A stretch of DNA of 64,000 nucleotides from Gibbula magus (taxonomy: Eukaryota > Mollusca > Gastropoda > Trochida > Trochidae). The notes beneath the pieces are model-generated. The model was not told the DNA's origin and made no database searches. It saw nothing but the letters and a program-made list of their open reading frames with translations. The stretch's first letter is position 1; each line of letters opens with the position of its first letter. This document shows, piece after piece, positions 42,169 to 53,394 of this stretch. The stretch lies in NCBI GenBank assembly GCA_936450465.1, contig OW388294.1:72964622-73028621 (forward strand). Direction: 5' to 3'. The position numbers were made by a program, and so were the translations under genes.

Positions 42169-42639
42169 CAGCTTTCAAAAGAGGAAGTTTTGGCTGAAAG
42201 ACCATGCGGAAATCGGTCCATCCAGTCCACAAACAAACTTTCACAGTCGTCTAGTTGTTTTACAATCAAATATTTGATAGTGCTATGTTCTGAAAACTGT
42301 TGATTTTGTAAAAATCCCATTGAAGCCAAATCAAAATACAATGATTTTTCAATTGGTGTATATGATGTGTGATCTGGTATTTTCTCTAGTCAGAAAGTTG
42401 TGTTGTCTCCGTGTACATTGACAAGTTCACTCAAGGAATAAAAACAAAGGAATATCAAATTGTTTTTCACTCTTTTATTATCTGTGTTCAACAAAGGTGA
42501 CTTTCAATATTATAAAATAACCTTTCGCAAAGGCAAACAAAGTAATATCGCATATAATACATCAACAACATAGGATTATTGAAAATAGCAATGAAAATGA
42601 ACAACAACACGATAACAAGGGTAAAGGTGACATTGCATG

Positions 42640-43011
42640 TCAGCACAGTGTACACTTGAATCCGTTTTTCATATATGTTTTCAGTTCATGAGCAGATGAA
42701 ACGGATATCACAGATTCTCCTTTCACGTGTTTGAATCTATTAAATGATGGTGCGTGCCATGGATATTTCTGAAGAGGTTTTCTCGTACTCTGCCTTGTTG
42801 GGATATTCCTCTGAAACTGACGTTGTCGTTGTACACGTGTGGAGTCTTCCTGACAGGCTGTGACAGTGTTATTCAGATCAGTAACTGAATCTCTCTTCCT
42901 GCAGCAGGCACAAGTGACGTTCGATGACACATGGCTCTCCAACCACATCTTAACCTTCTTCATGGCCTTTCGGGAACTTGAAGACATCTTAACATTTCCA
43001 GAGTATTCCAT
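42640..43011 (-). CDS. ORF A of U17
   Basis: 123 codons with T94K. Confidence 0.4.
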   Translation of the reverse strand: MEYSGNVKMSSSSRKAMKKVKMWLESHVSSNVTCACCRKRDSVTDLNNTVTACQEDSTRVQRQRQFQRNIPTRQSTRKPLQKYPWHAPSFNRFKHVKGESVISVSSAHELKTYMKNGFKCTLC

Positions 43012-43552
43012 TGTACGTGTACCAAAGGGTGTGTATAGTTTGAAGGATGAAGGTGAAATAATATCTTACAAATATCAGCTGCTTATATACACACTATCAA
43101 GACTGTCAAAACACAATGTGAGTAGTGTGAATGCACATGCAGTCAATCAGCACATTTTCCGCTATTTGTAAAGATCAAAGGATTGTGATCAAAGGGGAAA
43201 GTCCGTCACTTTGATCACATGAATTTGGCGGCTATACTTCAAAGAATACTTCAATTAATGAAGGTGATTGGTTTGAATTTTGATTCTTTTCTACTATCCG
43301 GTGCTATCCTTCTACAACTGGCTTTTGATCTCTTCTCCTTCTATTGAAATACAAATAATCCGATTGTGTAGATAATATACGCTTCTGTACACACTCTCAT
43401 ATTGTAAAAACGTACTCATTTATTTCGTTGTTAAAAGATCATGTTACCAGGTAAGAGTATGTTTCGATACATAAACTCATTTTTTATGGTCTGGATATAA
43501 GACATTGACATCGTCGAACCCCTGTTAAACTCTTCATGTTCAGTGAGCAGTT

Positions 43553-43945
43553 ATGAATCTTTATAGTACATGTATCATTGGCAATGAACCCGGTTTTTCT
43601 AGATCAACACGGAATGGTCAGAAGATGTCCGATTCAACAAAGAACAGTGATGGTTATGAACCCATGGAAAATCCACGTCTCAGTGATTCTTCCTGTTCAG
43701 TGAGGACCAGTGTGTATCATGGTCCCTTACAAAAACTTCAAATGTCTGAAAGACCTCGGCAAATTATGCAAGACTCTAGTCAGGAGGACATGTTGTTGAA
43801 TGAAACTAGTCAACTATCAAAATCCCCAAGAAGCAAACCAGTTTTAGGCATCCGTGCTAAAATAATTCAAGGCAACCTAGTTCAGAATGGAAATCAAGAT
43901 ATCTCATCAAGAAAGAATTTAGAAACATTGAGGCATTCGTCTTAG
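43553..43945 (+). CDS. ORF B of U17, hybrid
   Basis: 130 codons. The N-terminal part is like U5 and the ISSRKN-type ending is like U7. The recombination point lies inside this frame. Confidence 0.32.
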   Translation: MNLYSTCIIGNEPGFSRSTRNGQKMSDSTKNSDGYEPMENPRLSDSSCSVRTSVYHGPLQKLQMSERPRQIMQDSSQEDMLLNETSQLSKSPRSKPVLGIRAKIIQGNLVQNGNQDISSRKNLETLRHSS

Positions 43946-44427
43946 AGACTGTGACTGCTTTCAAAAGAGGAAGTTTTGGCTGAAAGACCATGCGGAAATC
44001 GGTCCATCCGTTCCACTAACAAACTTTCACAGTCGGCTAGTTGTTTTACAATCAAATATTTGATAGTGCTATGTTCTGAAAACTGTTGAGTTTGTAAAAA
44101 TCCCATTGAAGCCAAATAAAAATACAATGATATTTCAATTGGTGTATATGATGTGTGATCTGGTATGTTCTCTAGTCAGAAAGTTATGTTGTCTCCGTGT
44201 ACATTGGCAAGTTCACTCAAGGAATAAAACCAAAGGAATATCAAATTGTTTTTCACTCTTTTATTATCTTTGTGTTCAACAAGGGTGACTTTCAATATTA
44301 TAAAATAACCTTTCGCAAAGGCAAACAAAGTAATATCGCATATAATACATCAACAACATAGGATTATTGAAAATAGCAATGAAAATGAACAACAACACGA
44401 TAACAAGGGTAAAGGTGACATTGCATG

Positions 44428-44799
44428 TCAGCACAGTGTACACTTGAATCCGTTTTTCATATATGTTTTCAGTTCATGAGCAGATGAAACGGATATCACA
44501 GATTCTCCTTTCACGTGTGTGAATCTATTAAATGATGGTGCGTGCCATGGATATTTCTGAAGAGGTTTTCTCGTACTCTGCCTTGTTTGGATATTCCTCT
44601 GAAACTGACGTTGTCGTTGTACACGTGTGGAGTCTTCCTGACAGGCTGTGACAGTGTTATTCAGATCAGTAACTGAATCTCTCTTCCTGCAGCAGGCACA
44701 AGTGACGTTCGATGACACATGGCTCTCCAACCACATCTTAACCTTTTTCATGGCCTTTTGGGAACTGGAAGACATCTTAACATGTCCAGAGTATTCCAT
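44428..44799 (-). CDS. ORF A of U18
   Basis: 123 codons with N6H, R14Q and P71Q. Confidence 0.4.
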   Translation of the reverse strand: MEYSGHVKMSSSSQKAMKKVKMWLESHVSSNVTCACCRKRDSVTDLNNTVTACQEDSTRVQRQRQFQRNIQTRQSTRKPLQKYPWHAPSFNRFTHVKGESVISVSSAHELKTYMKNGFKCTLC

Positions 44800-45372
44800 T
44801 GTACGTGTACCAAAGGGTGTGTATAGTTTGAAGGATGAAGGTGAAATAATATCTTACAAATATCAGCTGCTTATATACACACTATCAAGACTGTCAAAAC
44901 ACAATGTGAGTAGTGTGAATGCACATGCAGTCAATCAGCACATTTTCGGCTATTTGTAAAGATCAAAGGATTGTGATCAAAGGGGAAAGTCCGTCACTTT
45001 GATCACATATATTTGGCGGCTATACTTCAAAGAATACTTCAATTAATGAAGGTGATTGGTTTGAATTTTGATTCTTTTCTACTATCCGGTGCTATCCTTC
45101 TACAAATGGCTTTCGATCTCTTCTCCTTCTATTGAAATACAAATAATCCGATTGTGTAGATAATATACGCTTCTTTACACACTCTCATATTGTAAAAACG
45201 TACTCATTTATTTCGTTGTTTTAGGTAAAAAGATCATGTTACCAGGTAAGAGTATGTTTCGATACATAAACTCATGTAATGAACGTGTGATTACGTGTCT
45301 TTTTTATGGTCTGGATATAAGACATTGACATCGTCGAACCCCTGTTAAACTCTTCATGTTCAGTGAGCAGTT

Positions 45373-45804
45373 ATGAATCTTTATAGTACATGTATCATTG
45401 GCAATGAACCCGGTTTTTCTAGATCAACACGGAATGGTTTGAACATGTCCGATTCAACAAAGAACAGTGATGGTTATGAACCCATGGAAAATCCACGTCT
45501 CAGCCATTCTTCCTGTTCAGTGAGGACCAGTGTGTTTCATGGTCCCTTACAAAAACTTCAAATGTCTGAAATACCTCGGCAAATTATGCAAGACTCTAGT
45601 CAGGAGGACATGTTGTTGAATGAAACTAGTCAACTATCAAAATCCCCAAGAAGCAAACCAGTTTTAGGCATCCGTGCTAAAATAATTCAAAGCATCCTAG
45701 TTCAGAATGGAAATCAAGATACCTTCATCAAGAAAGAATTTAGAAACATTGAGGCATTCGTCTTGGAGAATGTGACTGCTTTCAAAAGAGGAAGTTTTGG
45801 CTGA
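45373..45804 (+). CDS. ORF B of U18
   Basis: 143 codons; the U8 duplicate, with an added R-to-I (SEIPRQ). Confidence 0.33.
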   Translation: MNLYSTCIIGNEPGFSRSTRNGLNMSDSTKNSDGYEPMENPRLSHSSCSVRTSVFHGPLQKLQMSEIPRQIMQDSSQEDMLLNETSQLSKSPRSKPVLGIRAKIIQSILVQNGNQDTFIKKEFRNIEAFVLENVTAFKRGSFG

Positions 45805-46248
45805 AACACCATGCGGAAACCGGTCCATCCATTCCACAAACAAACTTTCACATTCGTCTAGTTGTTTTACAATCAAATATTTGATAGTGCTATGTTCTGA
45901 AAACTGTTGATTTTGTAAAAATCCCATTGAAGCAACATAAGAATACAATGATATTTCAATTGGTGTATATGATGTGTGATCTGGTATGTTCTCTAGTCAG
46001 AAAGTTATGTTGTCTCCGTGTACATTGGCAAGTTCACTCAAAGAATAAAAACAAATGTATATCAACTTGTTTTTCACTCTTTTATTATATTTGTGTTCAA
46101 CAAAGGTGACTTTCAATATTATAAAATAACCTTTCGCAAAGGCAAACAAAGTAATATCGCATATAATACATCAACAACATAGGATTATTGAAAATAGCAA
46201 TGAAAATGAACAACAACACGATAACAAGGGTAAAGGTGACATTGCATG

Positions 46249-46620
46249 TCAGCACAGTGTACACTTGAATCCGTTTTTCATATATGTTTTCAGTTCATGA
46301 GCAGATGAAACGGATATCACAGATTCTCCTTTCACATGTGTGAATCTATTAAATGATGGTGCGGGCCATGGATATTTCTGAAGAGGTTTTCTCGTACTCT
46401 GCCTTGTTTGGATTTTCCTCTGAAACTGACGTTGTCGTTGTACACGTGTAGAGTCTTCCTGACAGGCTGTGACAGTGTTATTCAGATCAGTAACTGAATC
46501 TCTCTTCCTGCAGCAGGCACAAGTGACGTTCGATGACACATGGCTCTCCAACCACATCTTAACCTTTTTCATGGCCTTTCGGGAACTGGAAGACATCTTA
46601 ACATTTCCAGAGTTTTCCAT
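46249..46620 (-). CDS. ORF A of U19
   Basis: 123 codons with Y3N, N69K, P71Q and H86P. Confidence 0.4.
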   Translation of the reverse strand: MENSGNVKMSSSSRKAMKKVKMWLESHVSSNVTCACCRKRDSVTDLNNTVTACQEDSTRVQRQRQFQRKIQTRQSTRKPLQKYPWPAPSFNRFTHVKGESVISVSSAHELKTYMKNGFKCTLC

Positions 46621-47193
46621 TTTACGTGTAGCAAAGGGTGTGTATAGTTTGAAGGATGAAGGTGAAATAATATATTACCAATATCAGCTGCTTATATACA
46701 CACCATCAAGACTGTCAAAACACAATGTGAGTAGTGTGAATGCACATGCAGTCAATCAGCACATTTTCCGCTATTTGTAAAGATCAAAGGATTGTGATCA
46801 AAGGGGAAAGTCCGTCACTTTGATCACATGAATTTGGCGGCTATACTTCAAAGAATACTTCAATTAATGAAGGTGATTGGATTGAATGTTGATTCTTTTC
46901 TACTATCCGGTGCTATCCTTCTACAAATGGCTTTCGATCTCTTCTCCTTCTATTGAAATACAAATAATCCGATTGTGTAGACAAAAAACGCTTCTTTACA
47001 CACTCTCATATTGTAAAAACGTACTCATTTATTTCGTTGTTTTAGGTAAAAAGATCATGTTACCAGGTAAGAGTATGTTTCTATACATAAACTCATGTAA
47101 TGAACGTGTGATTACGTGTCTTTTTTATGGTCTGGATATAAGACAGTGACATCGTCGAACCCCTGTTAAACTCTTCATGTTCAGTGAGCAGTT

Positions 47194-47682
47194 ATGAATC
47201 TTTATAGTACATGTATCATTGGCAATGAACCCGGTTTTTCTAGATCAACACGGAATGGTCAGAACATGTCCGATTCAACAAAGAACAGTGATGGTTATGA
47301 ACCCATGGAAAATCCACGTCTCAGCCATTCTTCCTGTTCAGTGAGGACCAGTGTGTATCATGGTCCCTTACAAAAACTTCAAATGTCTGAAAGACCTCGG
47401 CAAATTATGCAAGACTCTAGTTAGGAGGACATGTTGTTGAATGAAACTAGTCAACTATCAAAATCCCCAAGAAGCAAACCAGTTTTAGGCATCCGTGCTA
47501 AAATAATTCAAAGCAACCTAGTTCAGAATGGAAATCAAGATACCTTCATCAAGAAAGAATTTAGAAACATTGAGGCATTCGTCTTGGAGAATGTGACTGC
47601 TTTCAAAAGAGGAAGTTTTGGCAGAAAGACCATGCGGAAACCGGTCCATCCATTCCACAAACAAACTTTCACATTCGTCTAG
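47194..47682 (+). pseudogene. ORF B of U19, interrupted at codon 77
   Basis: CAG to TAG at 47422-47424. The frame reopens at 47431 and runs to a stop at 47682. Confidence 0.5.
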
Positions 47683-48069
47683 TTGTTTTACAATCAAATA
47701 TTTGATAGTGCTATGTTCTGAAAACTGTTGATTTTGTAAAAATCCCATTGAAGCAACATAAGAATACAATGATATTTCAATTGGTGTATATGATGTGTGA
47801 TCTGGTATGTTCTCTAGTCAGAAAGTTATGTTGTCTCCGTGTACATTGGCAAGTTCACTCAAAGAATAAAAACAAATGTATATCAACTTGTTTTTCACTC
47901 TTTTATTATATTTGTGTTCAACAAAGGTGACTTTCAATATTATAAAATAACCTTTCGCAAAGGAAAACAAAGTAACATCGCATACAATACATCAACAACA
48001 TAGGATTATTGAAAATAGCAATGAAAATGAACAACAACACGATAACAAGGGTAAAGGTGACATTACATG

Positions 48070-48441
48070 TCAGCACAGTGTACACTTGAATCCGTTTTTC
48101 ATATATGTTTTCAGTTCATGAGCAGATGATACGGATATCACAGATTCTCCTTTCACATGTGTGAATCTATTAAATGATGGTGCGGGCCATGGATATTTCT
48201 GAAGAGGTTTTCTCGTACTCTGCCTTGTTTGGATATTCCTCTGAAACTGACGTTGTCGTTGTACACGTGTAGAGTCTTCCTGACAGGCTGTGACAGTGTT
48301 ATTCAGATCAGTAACTGAATCTCTCTTCCTGCAGCAGGCACAAGTGACGTTCGATGACACATGGCTCCCCAACCACATCTTAACCTTTTTCATGGCCTTT
48401 CGGGAACTGGAAGACATCTTAACATTTCCAGAGTTTTCCAT
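48070..48441 (-). CDS. ORF A of U20
   Basis: 123 codons with Y3N, E25G, P71Q and H86P. Confidence 0.4.
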   Translation of the reverse strand: MENSGNVKMSSSSRKAMKKVKMWLGSHVSSNVTCACCRKRDSVTDLNNTVTACQEDSTRVQRQRQFQRNIQTRQSTRKPLQKYPWPAPSFNRFTHVKGESVISVSSAHELKTYMKNGFKCTLC

Positions 48442-49014
48442 TTTACGTGTAGCAAAGGGTGTGTATAGTTTGAAGGATGAAGGTGAAATAATATATTACC
48501 AATATCAGCTGCTTATATACACACCATCAAGACTGTCAAAACACAATGTGAGTAGTGTGAATGCACATGCAGTCAATCAGCACATTTTCCGCTATTTGTA
48601 AAGATCAAAGGATTGTGATCAAAGGGGAAAGTCCGTCACTTTGATCACATGAATTTGGCGGCTATACTTCAAAGAATACTTCAATTAATGAAGGTGATTG
48701 GTTTGAATGTTGATTCCTTTCTACTATCCGTTGCTATCCTTCTACAAATGGCTTTCGATCTCTTCTCCTTCTATTGAAATACAAATAATCCGATTGTGTA
48801 GACAAAAAACGCTTCTTTACACACTCTCATATTGTAAAAACGTACTCATTTATTTCGTTGTTTTAGGTAAAAAGATCATGTTACCAGGTAAGAGTATGTT
48901 TCGATACATAAACTCATGTAATGAACGTATGATTACGTGTCTTTTTTATGGTCTGGATATAAGACAGTGACATCGTCGAACCCCTGTTAAACTCTTCATG
49001 TTCAGTGAGCAGTT

Positions 49015-49446
49015 ATGAATCTTTATAGTACATGTATCATTGGCAATGAACCCGGTTTTTCTAGATCAACACGGAATGGTCAGAACATGTCCGATTCAAC
49101 AAAGAACAGTGATGGTTATGAACCCATGGAAAATCCACGTCTCAGCCATTCTTCCTGTTCAGTGAGGACCAGTGTGTATCATGGTCCCTTACACAAACTT
49201 CAAATGTCTGAAAGACCTCGGCAAATTATGCAAGACTCTAGTTAGGAGGACATGTTGTTGAATGAAACTAGTCAACTATCAAAATCCCCAAGAAGCAAAC
49301 CAGTTTTAGGCATCCGTGCTAAAATAATTCAAAGCAACCTAGTTCAGAATGGAAATCAAGATACCTTCATCAAGAAAGAATTTAGAAACATTGAGGCATT
49401 CGTCTTGGAGAATGTGACTGCTTTCAAAAGAGGAAGTTTTGGCTGA
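49015..49446 (+). pseudogene. ORF B of U20, interrupted at codon 77
   Basis: Same TAG as U19, plus Q-to-H (PLHKLQ). The second part is 49252-49446. Confidence 0.5.
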
Positions 49447-49890
49447 AACACCATGCGGAAACCGGTCCATCCATTCCACAAACAAACTTTCACATTCGTC
49501 TAGTTGTTTTACAATCAAATATTTGATAGTGCTATGTTCGGAAAACTGTTGATTTTGTAAAAATCCCATTGAAGCCAAATAAGAATAGAATGATATTTCA
49601 ATTGGTGTATATGATGTGTGATCTGGTATGTTCTCTAGTCAGAAAGTTATGTTGTCTCCGTGTACATTTGCAAGTTCACTCAAGGAATAAAAACAAAGGA
49701 ATATCAACTTGTTTTTCACTCTTTTATTATCTTTGTGTTCAACAAAGGTGACTTTCAATATTATAAAATAACCTTTCGCTAAGGAAAACAAAGTAACATC
49801 GCATACAATACATCAACAACATAGGATTATTGAAAATAGCAATGAAAATATACGACAACACGATAACAAGGGTAAAGGTGACATTGCATG

Positions 49891-50262
49891 TCAGCACAGT
49901 GTACACTTGAATCCGTTTTTCATATATGTTTTCAGTTCATGAGCAGATGATACGGATATCACAGATTCTCCTTTCACATGTGTGAATCTATTAAATGATG
50001 GTCCGTGCCATGGATATTTCTGAAGAGGTTTTCTCGTACTCTGCCTTGTTTGGATATTCCTCTGAAACTGACGTTGTCGTTGTACACGTGTAGAGTCTTC
50101 CTGACAGGCTGTGACAGTGTTATTCAGATCAGTAACTGAATCTCTCTTCCTGCAGCAGGCACAAGTGACGTTCGAAGACACATGGCTCTCCAACCACATC
50201 TTAACCTTTTTCATGGCCTTTCGGGAACTGGAAGACATCTTAACATTTCCAGAGTATTCCAT
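49891..50262 (-). CDS. ORF A of U21
   Basis: 123 codons with P71Q and A87G. The promoter side has the 14-bp deletion in the TCF-like cluster. Confidence 0.4.
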   Translation of the reverse strand: MEYSGNVKMSSSSRKAMKKVKMWLESHVSSNVTCACCRKRDSVTDLNNTVTACQEDSTRVQRQRQFQRNIQTRQSTRKPLQKYPWHGPSFNRFTHVKGESVISVSSAHELKTYMKNGFKCTLC

Positions 50263-50821
50263 TGTACGTGTAGAAAAGGGTGTGTATAGTTTGAAGGATG
50301 AAGGTGAAATAATATATTACCAATATCAGCTGCTTATATACACACCATCAAGACTGTCAAAACACAATGTGAGTAGTGTGAATGCACATGCAGTCAATCA
50401 GCACATTTTCCGCTATTTGTAAAGATCAAAGGGGAATGTCCGTCACTTTGATCACATTAATTATGCGGCTATACTTCAAAGAATACTTCAATTAATGAAG
50501 GTGATTGGTTTGAATGTTGATTCTTTTCTACTATCCGGTGCTATCCTTCTACAAATGGCTTTTGATCTCTTCTCCTTCTATTGAAATACAAATAATCCGA
50601 TTGTGTAGATAATAAACGCTTCTTTACACACTCTCATATTGTAAAAACGTACTCATTGATTTCGTTGTTTTAGGTAAAAAGATCATGTTACCAGGTAAAA
50701 GTATGTTTCGATACATAAACTCATGTAATGAACGTGTGATTACGTGTCTTTTTTATGTTCTGGATATAAGACATTGACATCGTCGAACCCCTGTTAAACT
50801 CTTCATGTTCAGTGAGCAGTT

Positions 50822-51289
50822 ATGAATCTTTATAGTACATGTTTCATTGGCAATGAACCCGGTTTTTTTAGATCAACACGGAATGGTCAGAACATGTCCG
50901 ATTCAACAAAGAACAGTGATGGTTATGAACCCATGGAAAATCCACGCCTCAGCCATTCTTCCTGTTCAGTGAGGACCAGTGTGTATCATGGGCCCTTACA
51001 AAAACTTCAAATGTCTGAAAGACCTCGGCAAATTATGCAAGACTCTAGTCAGGAGGACATGTTGTTGAATGAAACTAGTCAACTATCAAAATCCTCAAGA
51101 AGCAAACCAGTTTTAGGCATCCGTGCTAAAATAATTCAAAGCAACCTAGTTCAGAATGGAAATCAAGATACCTTCATCAAGAAAGAATTTAGAAACATTG
51201 AGGCATTCGTCTTGGAGAATGTGACTGCTTTCAAAAGAGGAAGTTTTGGCAGAAAGACCATGCGGAAATCGGTCCATCCATTCCACTAA
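50822..51289 (+). CDS. ORF B of U21, 155-codon form
   Basis: I8F and S15F. Codon 144 is AGA, and a TAA created by CCACTAAC ends the frame early. Confidence 0.33.
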   Translation: MNLYSTCFIGNEPGFFRSTRNGQNMSDSTKNSDGYEPMENPRLSHSSCSVRTSVYHGPLQKLQMSERPRQIMQDSSQEDMLLNETSQLSKSSRSKPVLGIRAKIIQSNLVQNGNQDTFIKKEFRNIEAFVLENVTAFKRGSFGRKTMRKSVHPFH

Positions 51290-51697
51290 CAAACTTTCAC
51301 AGTCGTCTAGTTGTTTTACAATCAAATATTTGATAGTGCTATGTTCTGAAAACTGTTGATTTTGTAAAAATCCCATTGAAGCCAAATAAGAATACAATGA
51401 TATTTCAATTGGTGTATATGATGTGTGATCTGGTATGTTCTCTAGTCAGAAATTTATGTTGTCTCCGTGTACATTGGCAAGTTCACTCAAGGAATAAAAA
51501 CAAAGGAATATCAAATTGTTTTTCACACTTTTATTATCTTTGTGTTCAACAAAGGTGACTTTCAATATTATAAAATAACCTTTCGCAAAGGAAAACAAAG
51601 TAACATCGCATACAATATATCAACAACATAGGATTATTGAAAATAGCAATGAAAATGAACAACAACACGATAACAAGGGTAAAGGTGACATTGCATG

Positions 51698-52069
51698 TCA
51701 GCACAGTGTACACTTGAATCCGTTTTTCATATATGTTTTCAGTTCATGAGCAGATGATACGGATATCACAGATTCTCCTTTCACATGTGTGAATCTATTA
51801 AATGATGGTGCGTGCCATGGATATTTCTGAAGAGGTTTTCTCGTACTCTGCCTTGTTTGGATATTCCTCTGAAACTGACGTTGTCGTTGTACACGTGTAG
51901 AGTCTTCCTGACAGGCTGTGACAGTGTTATTCAGATCAGTAACTGAATCTCTCTTCCTGCAGCAGGCACAAGTGACGTTCGAAGACACATGGCTCTCCAA
52001 CCACATCTTAACCTTTTTCATGGCCTTTCGGGAACTGGAAGACATCTTACCATTTCCAGAGTATTCCAT
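51698..52069 (-). CDS. ORF A of U22
   Basis: 123 codons with V7G and P71Q. The promoter side has the same 14-bp deletion as U21. Confidence 0.4.
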   Translation of the reverse strand: MEYSGNGKMSSSSRKAMKKVKMWLESHVSSNVTCACCRKRDSVTDLNNTVTACQEDSTRVQRQRQFQRNIQTRQSTRKPLQKYPWHAPSFNRFTHVKGESVISVSSAHELKTYMKNGFKCTLC

Positions 52070-52596
52070 TGTACGTGTAGCAAAGGGTGTGTATAGTTTG
52101 AAGGATGAAGGTGAAATAATATATTACCAATATCAGCTGCTTATATACACACCATCAAGACTGTCAAAACACAATGTGAGTAGTGTGAATGCACATGCAG
52201 TCAATCAGCACATTTTCCGCTATTTGTAAAGATCAAAGGGGAAAGTCCGTCACTTTGATCACATTAATTATGCGGCTATACTTCAAAGAATACTTCAATT
52301 AATGAAGGTGATTGGTTTGAATGTTGATTCTTTTCTACTATCCGGTGCTATCCTTCTACAAATGGCTTTTGATCTCTTCTCCTTCTATTGAAATACAAAT
52401 AATCCGATTGTGTAGATAATAAACGCTTCTTTACACACTCTCATATTGTAAAAACGTACTCATTTATTTCGTTGTTAAAAGATCATGTTACCAGGTAAGA
52501 GTATGTTTCGATACATAAACTCATTTTTTATGGTCTGGATATAAGACATTGACATCGTCGAACCCCTGTTAAACTCTTCATGTTCAGTGAGCAGTT

Positions 52597-53085
52597 ATGA
52601 ATCTTTATAGTACATGTATCATTGGCAATGAACCCGGTTTTTCTAGATCAACACGGAATGGTCAGAACATGTCCGATTCAACAAAGAACAGTGATGGTTA
52701 TGAACCCATGGAAAATCCACGCCTCAGCCATTCTTCCTGTTCAGTGAGGACCAGTGTGTATCATGGTCCCTTACAAAAACTTCAAATGTCTGAAAGACCT
52801 CGGCAAATTATGCAAGACTCTAGTCAGGAGGACATGTTGTTGAATGAAACTAGTCAACTATCAAAATCCCCAAGAAGCAAACCAGTTTTTAGCATCCGTG
52901 CTAAAATAATTCAAAGCAACCTAGTTCAGAATGGAAATCAAGATACCTTCATCAAGAAAGAGTTTAGAAACATTGAGGCATTCGTCTTGGAGAATGTGAC
53001 TGCTTTCAAAAGAGGAAGTTTTGGCAGAAAGACCATGCGGAAATCGGTTCATCCATTCCACAAACAAACTTTCACAGTCGTCTAG
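52597..53085 (+). CDS. ORF B of U22, 162-codon form
   Basis: L-to-F and G-to-S changes give PVFSIRAK. Confidence 0.33.
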   Translation: MNLYSTCIIGNEPGFSRSTRNGQNMSDSTKNSDGYEPMENPRLSHSSCSVRTSVYHGPLQKLQMSERPRQIMQDSSQEDMLLNETSQLSKSPRSKPVFSIRAKIIQSNLVQNGNQDTFIKKEFRNIEAFVLENVTAFKRGSFGRKTMRKSVHPFHKQTFTVV

Positions 53086-53394
53086 TTGTTTTACAATCAA
53101 ATATTTGATAGTGCTATGTTCTGAAAACTGTTGATTTTGTAAAAATCCCGTTGAAACCAAATAAGAATACAATGATATTTCAATTGGTGTATATGATGTG
53201 TGATCTGGTATGTTCTCTAGTCAGAAAGTTATGTTGTCTCCGTGTACATTGGCAAGTTCACTCAAGGAATAAAACCAAAGGAATATCAAATTGTTTTTCA
53301 CTCTTTTATTATCTTTGTGTTCAACAAAGGTGACTTTCAATATTATAAAATAACCTTTCGCAAAGGAAAACAAAGTAACATCGCATACAATACA

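Larger units (their letters stand above)
40809..42596 (+). repeat. Array unit U16 (class A, 1,788 bp)
   Basis: Duplicate of U4. It differs in ORF B, where GGAATTAAGATAAC replaces GGAAATCAAGATAAC and shifts the frame. Confidence 0.95.
42597..44384 (+). repeat. Array unit U17 (class A, 1,788 bp), U5/U7 hybrid
   Basis: The left part follows U5 through CTCAGTGATTC and GTGAGG in ORF B. From CAAGGCAAC (about 43,870) onward it follows U7. The switch lies between about 43,707 and 43,870. Confidence 0.93.
44385..46205 (+). repeat. Array unit U18 (class B, 1,821 bp)
   Basis: Duplicate of U8. Both have GGTTTGAACATG (Q to L) and TTTCATGG (Y to F) in ORF B. Confidence 0.95.
28532..47640 (+). repeat. Large duplicated segment, copy 2
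   Basis: U13 to part of U19. It is shorter than copy 1 by 3,666 bp because two units are missing at U17. Shared private variants include the LINE itself and the U4/U16 and U8/U18 markers. Confidence 0.9.
46206..48026 (+). repeat. Array unit U19 (class B, 1,821 bp)
   Basis: It shares Y3N and H86P in ORF A with U9 and U20. The second copy of the large segment ends inside it near 47,640. Confidence 0.95.
48027..49847 (+). repeat. Array unit U20 (class B, 1,821 bp)
   Basis: Very close to U19, including the ORF B TAG at codon 77, so the two look like a recent adjacent duplication. Confidence 0.95.
49848..51654 (+). repeat. Array unit U21 (class B with 14-bp deletion, 1,807 bp)
   Basis: Lacks 14 bp between the two direct GATCAAAGG motifs. 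The phasing motif is ATATACGACAAC, also seen in U24 and U27. Confidence 0.95.
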
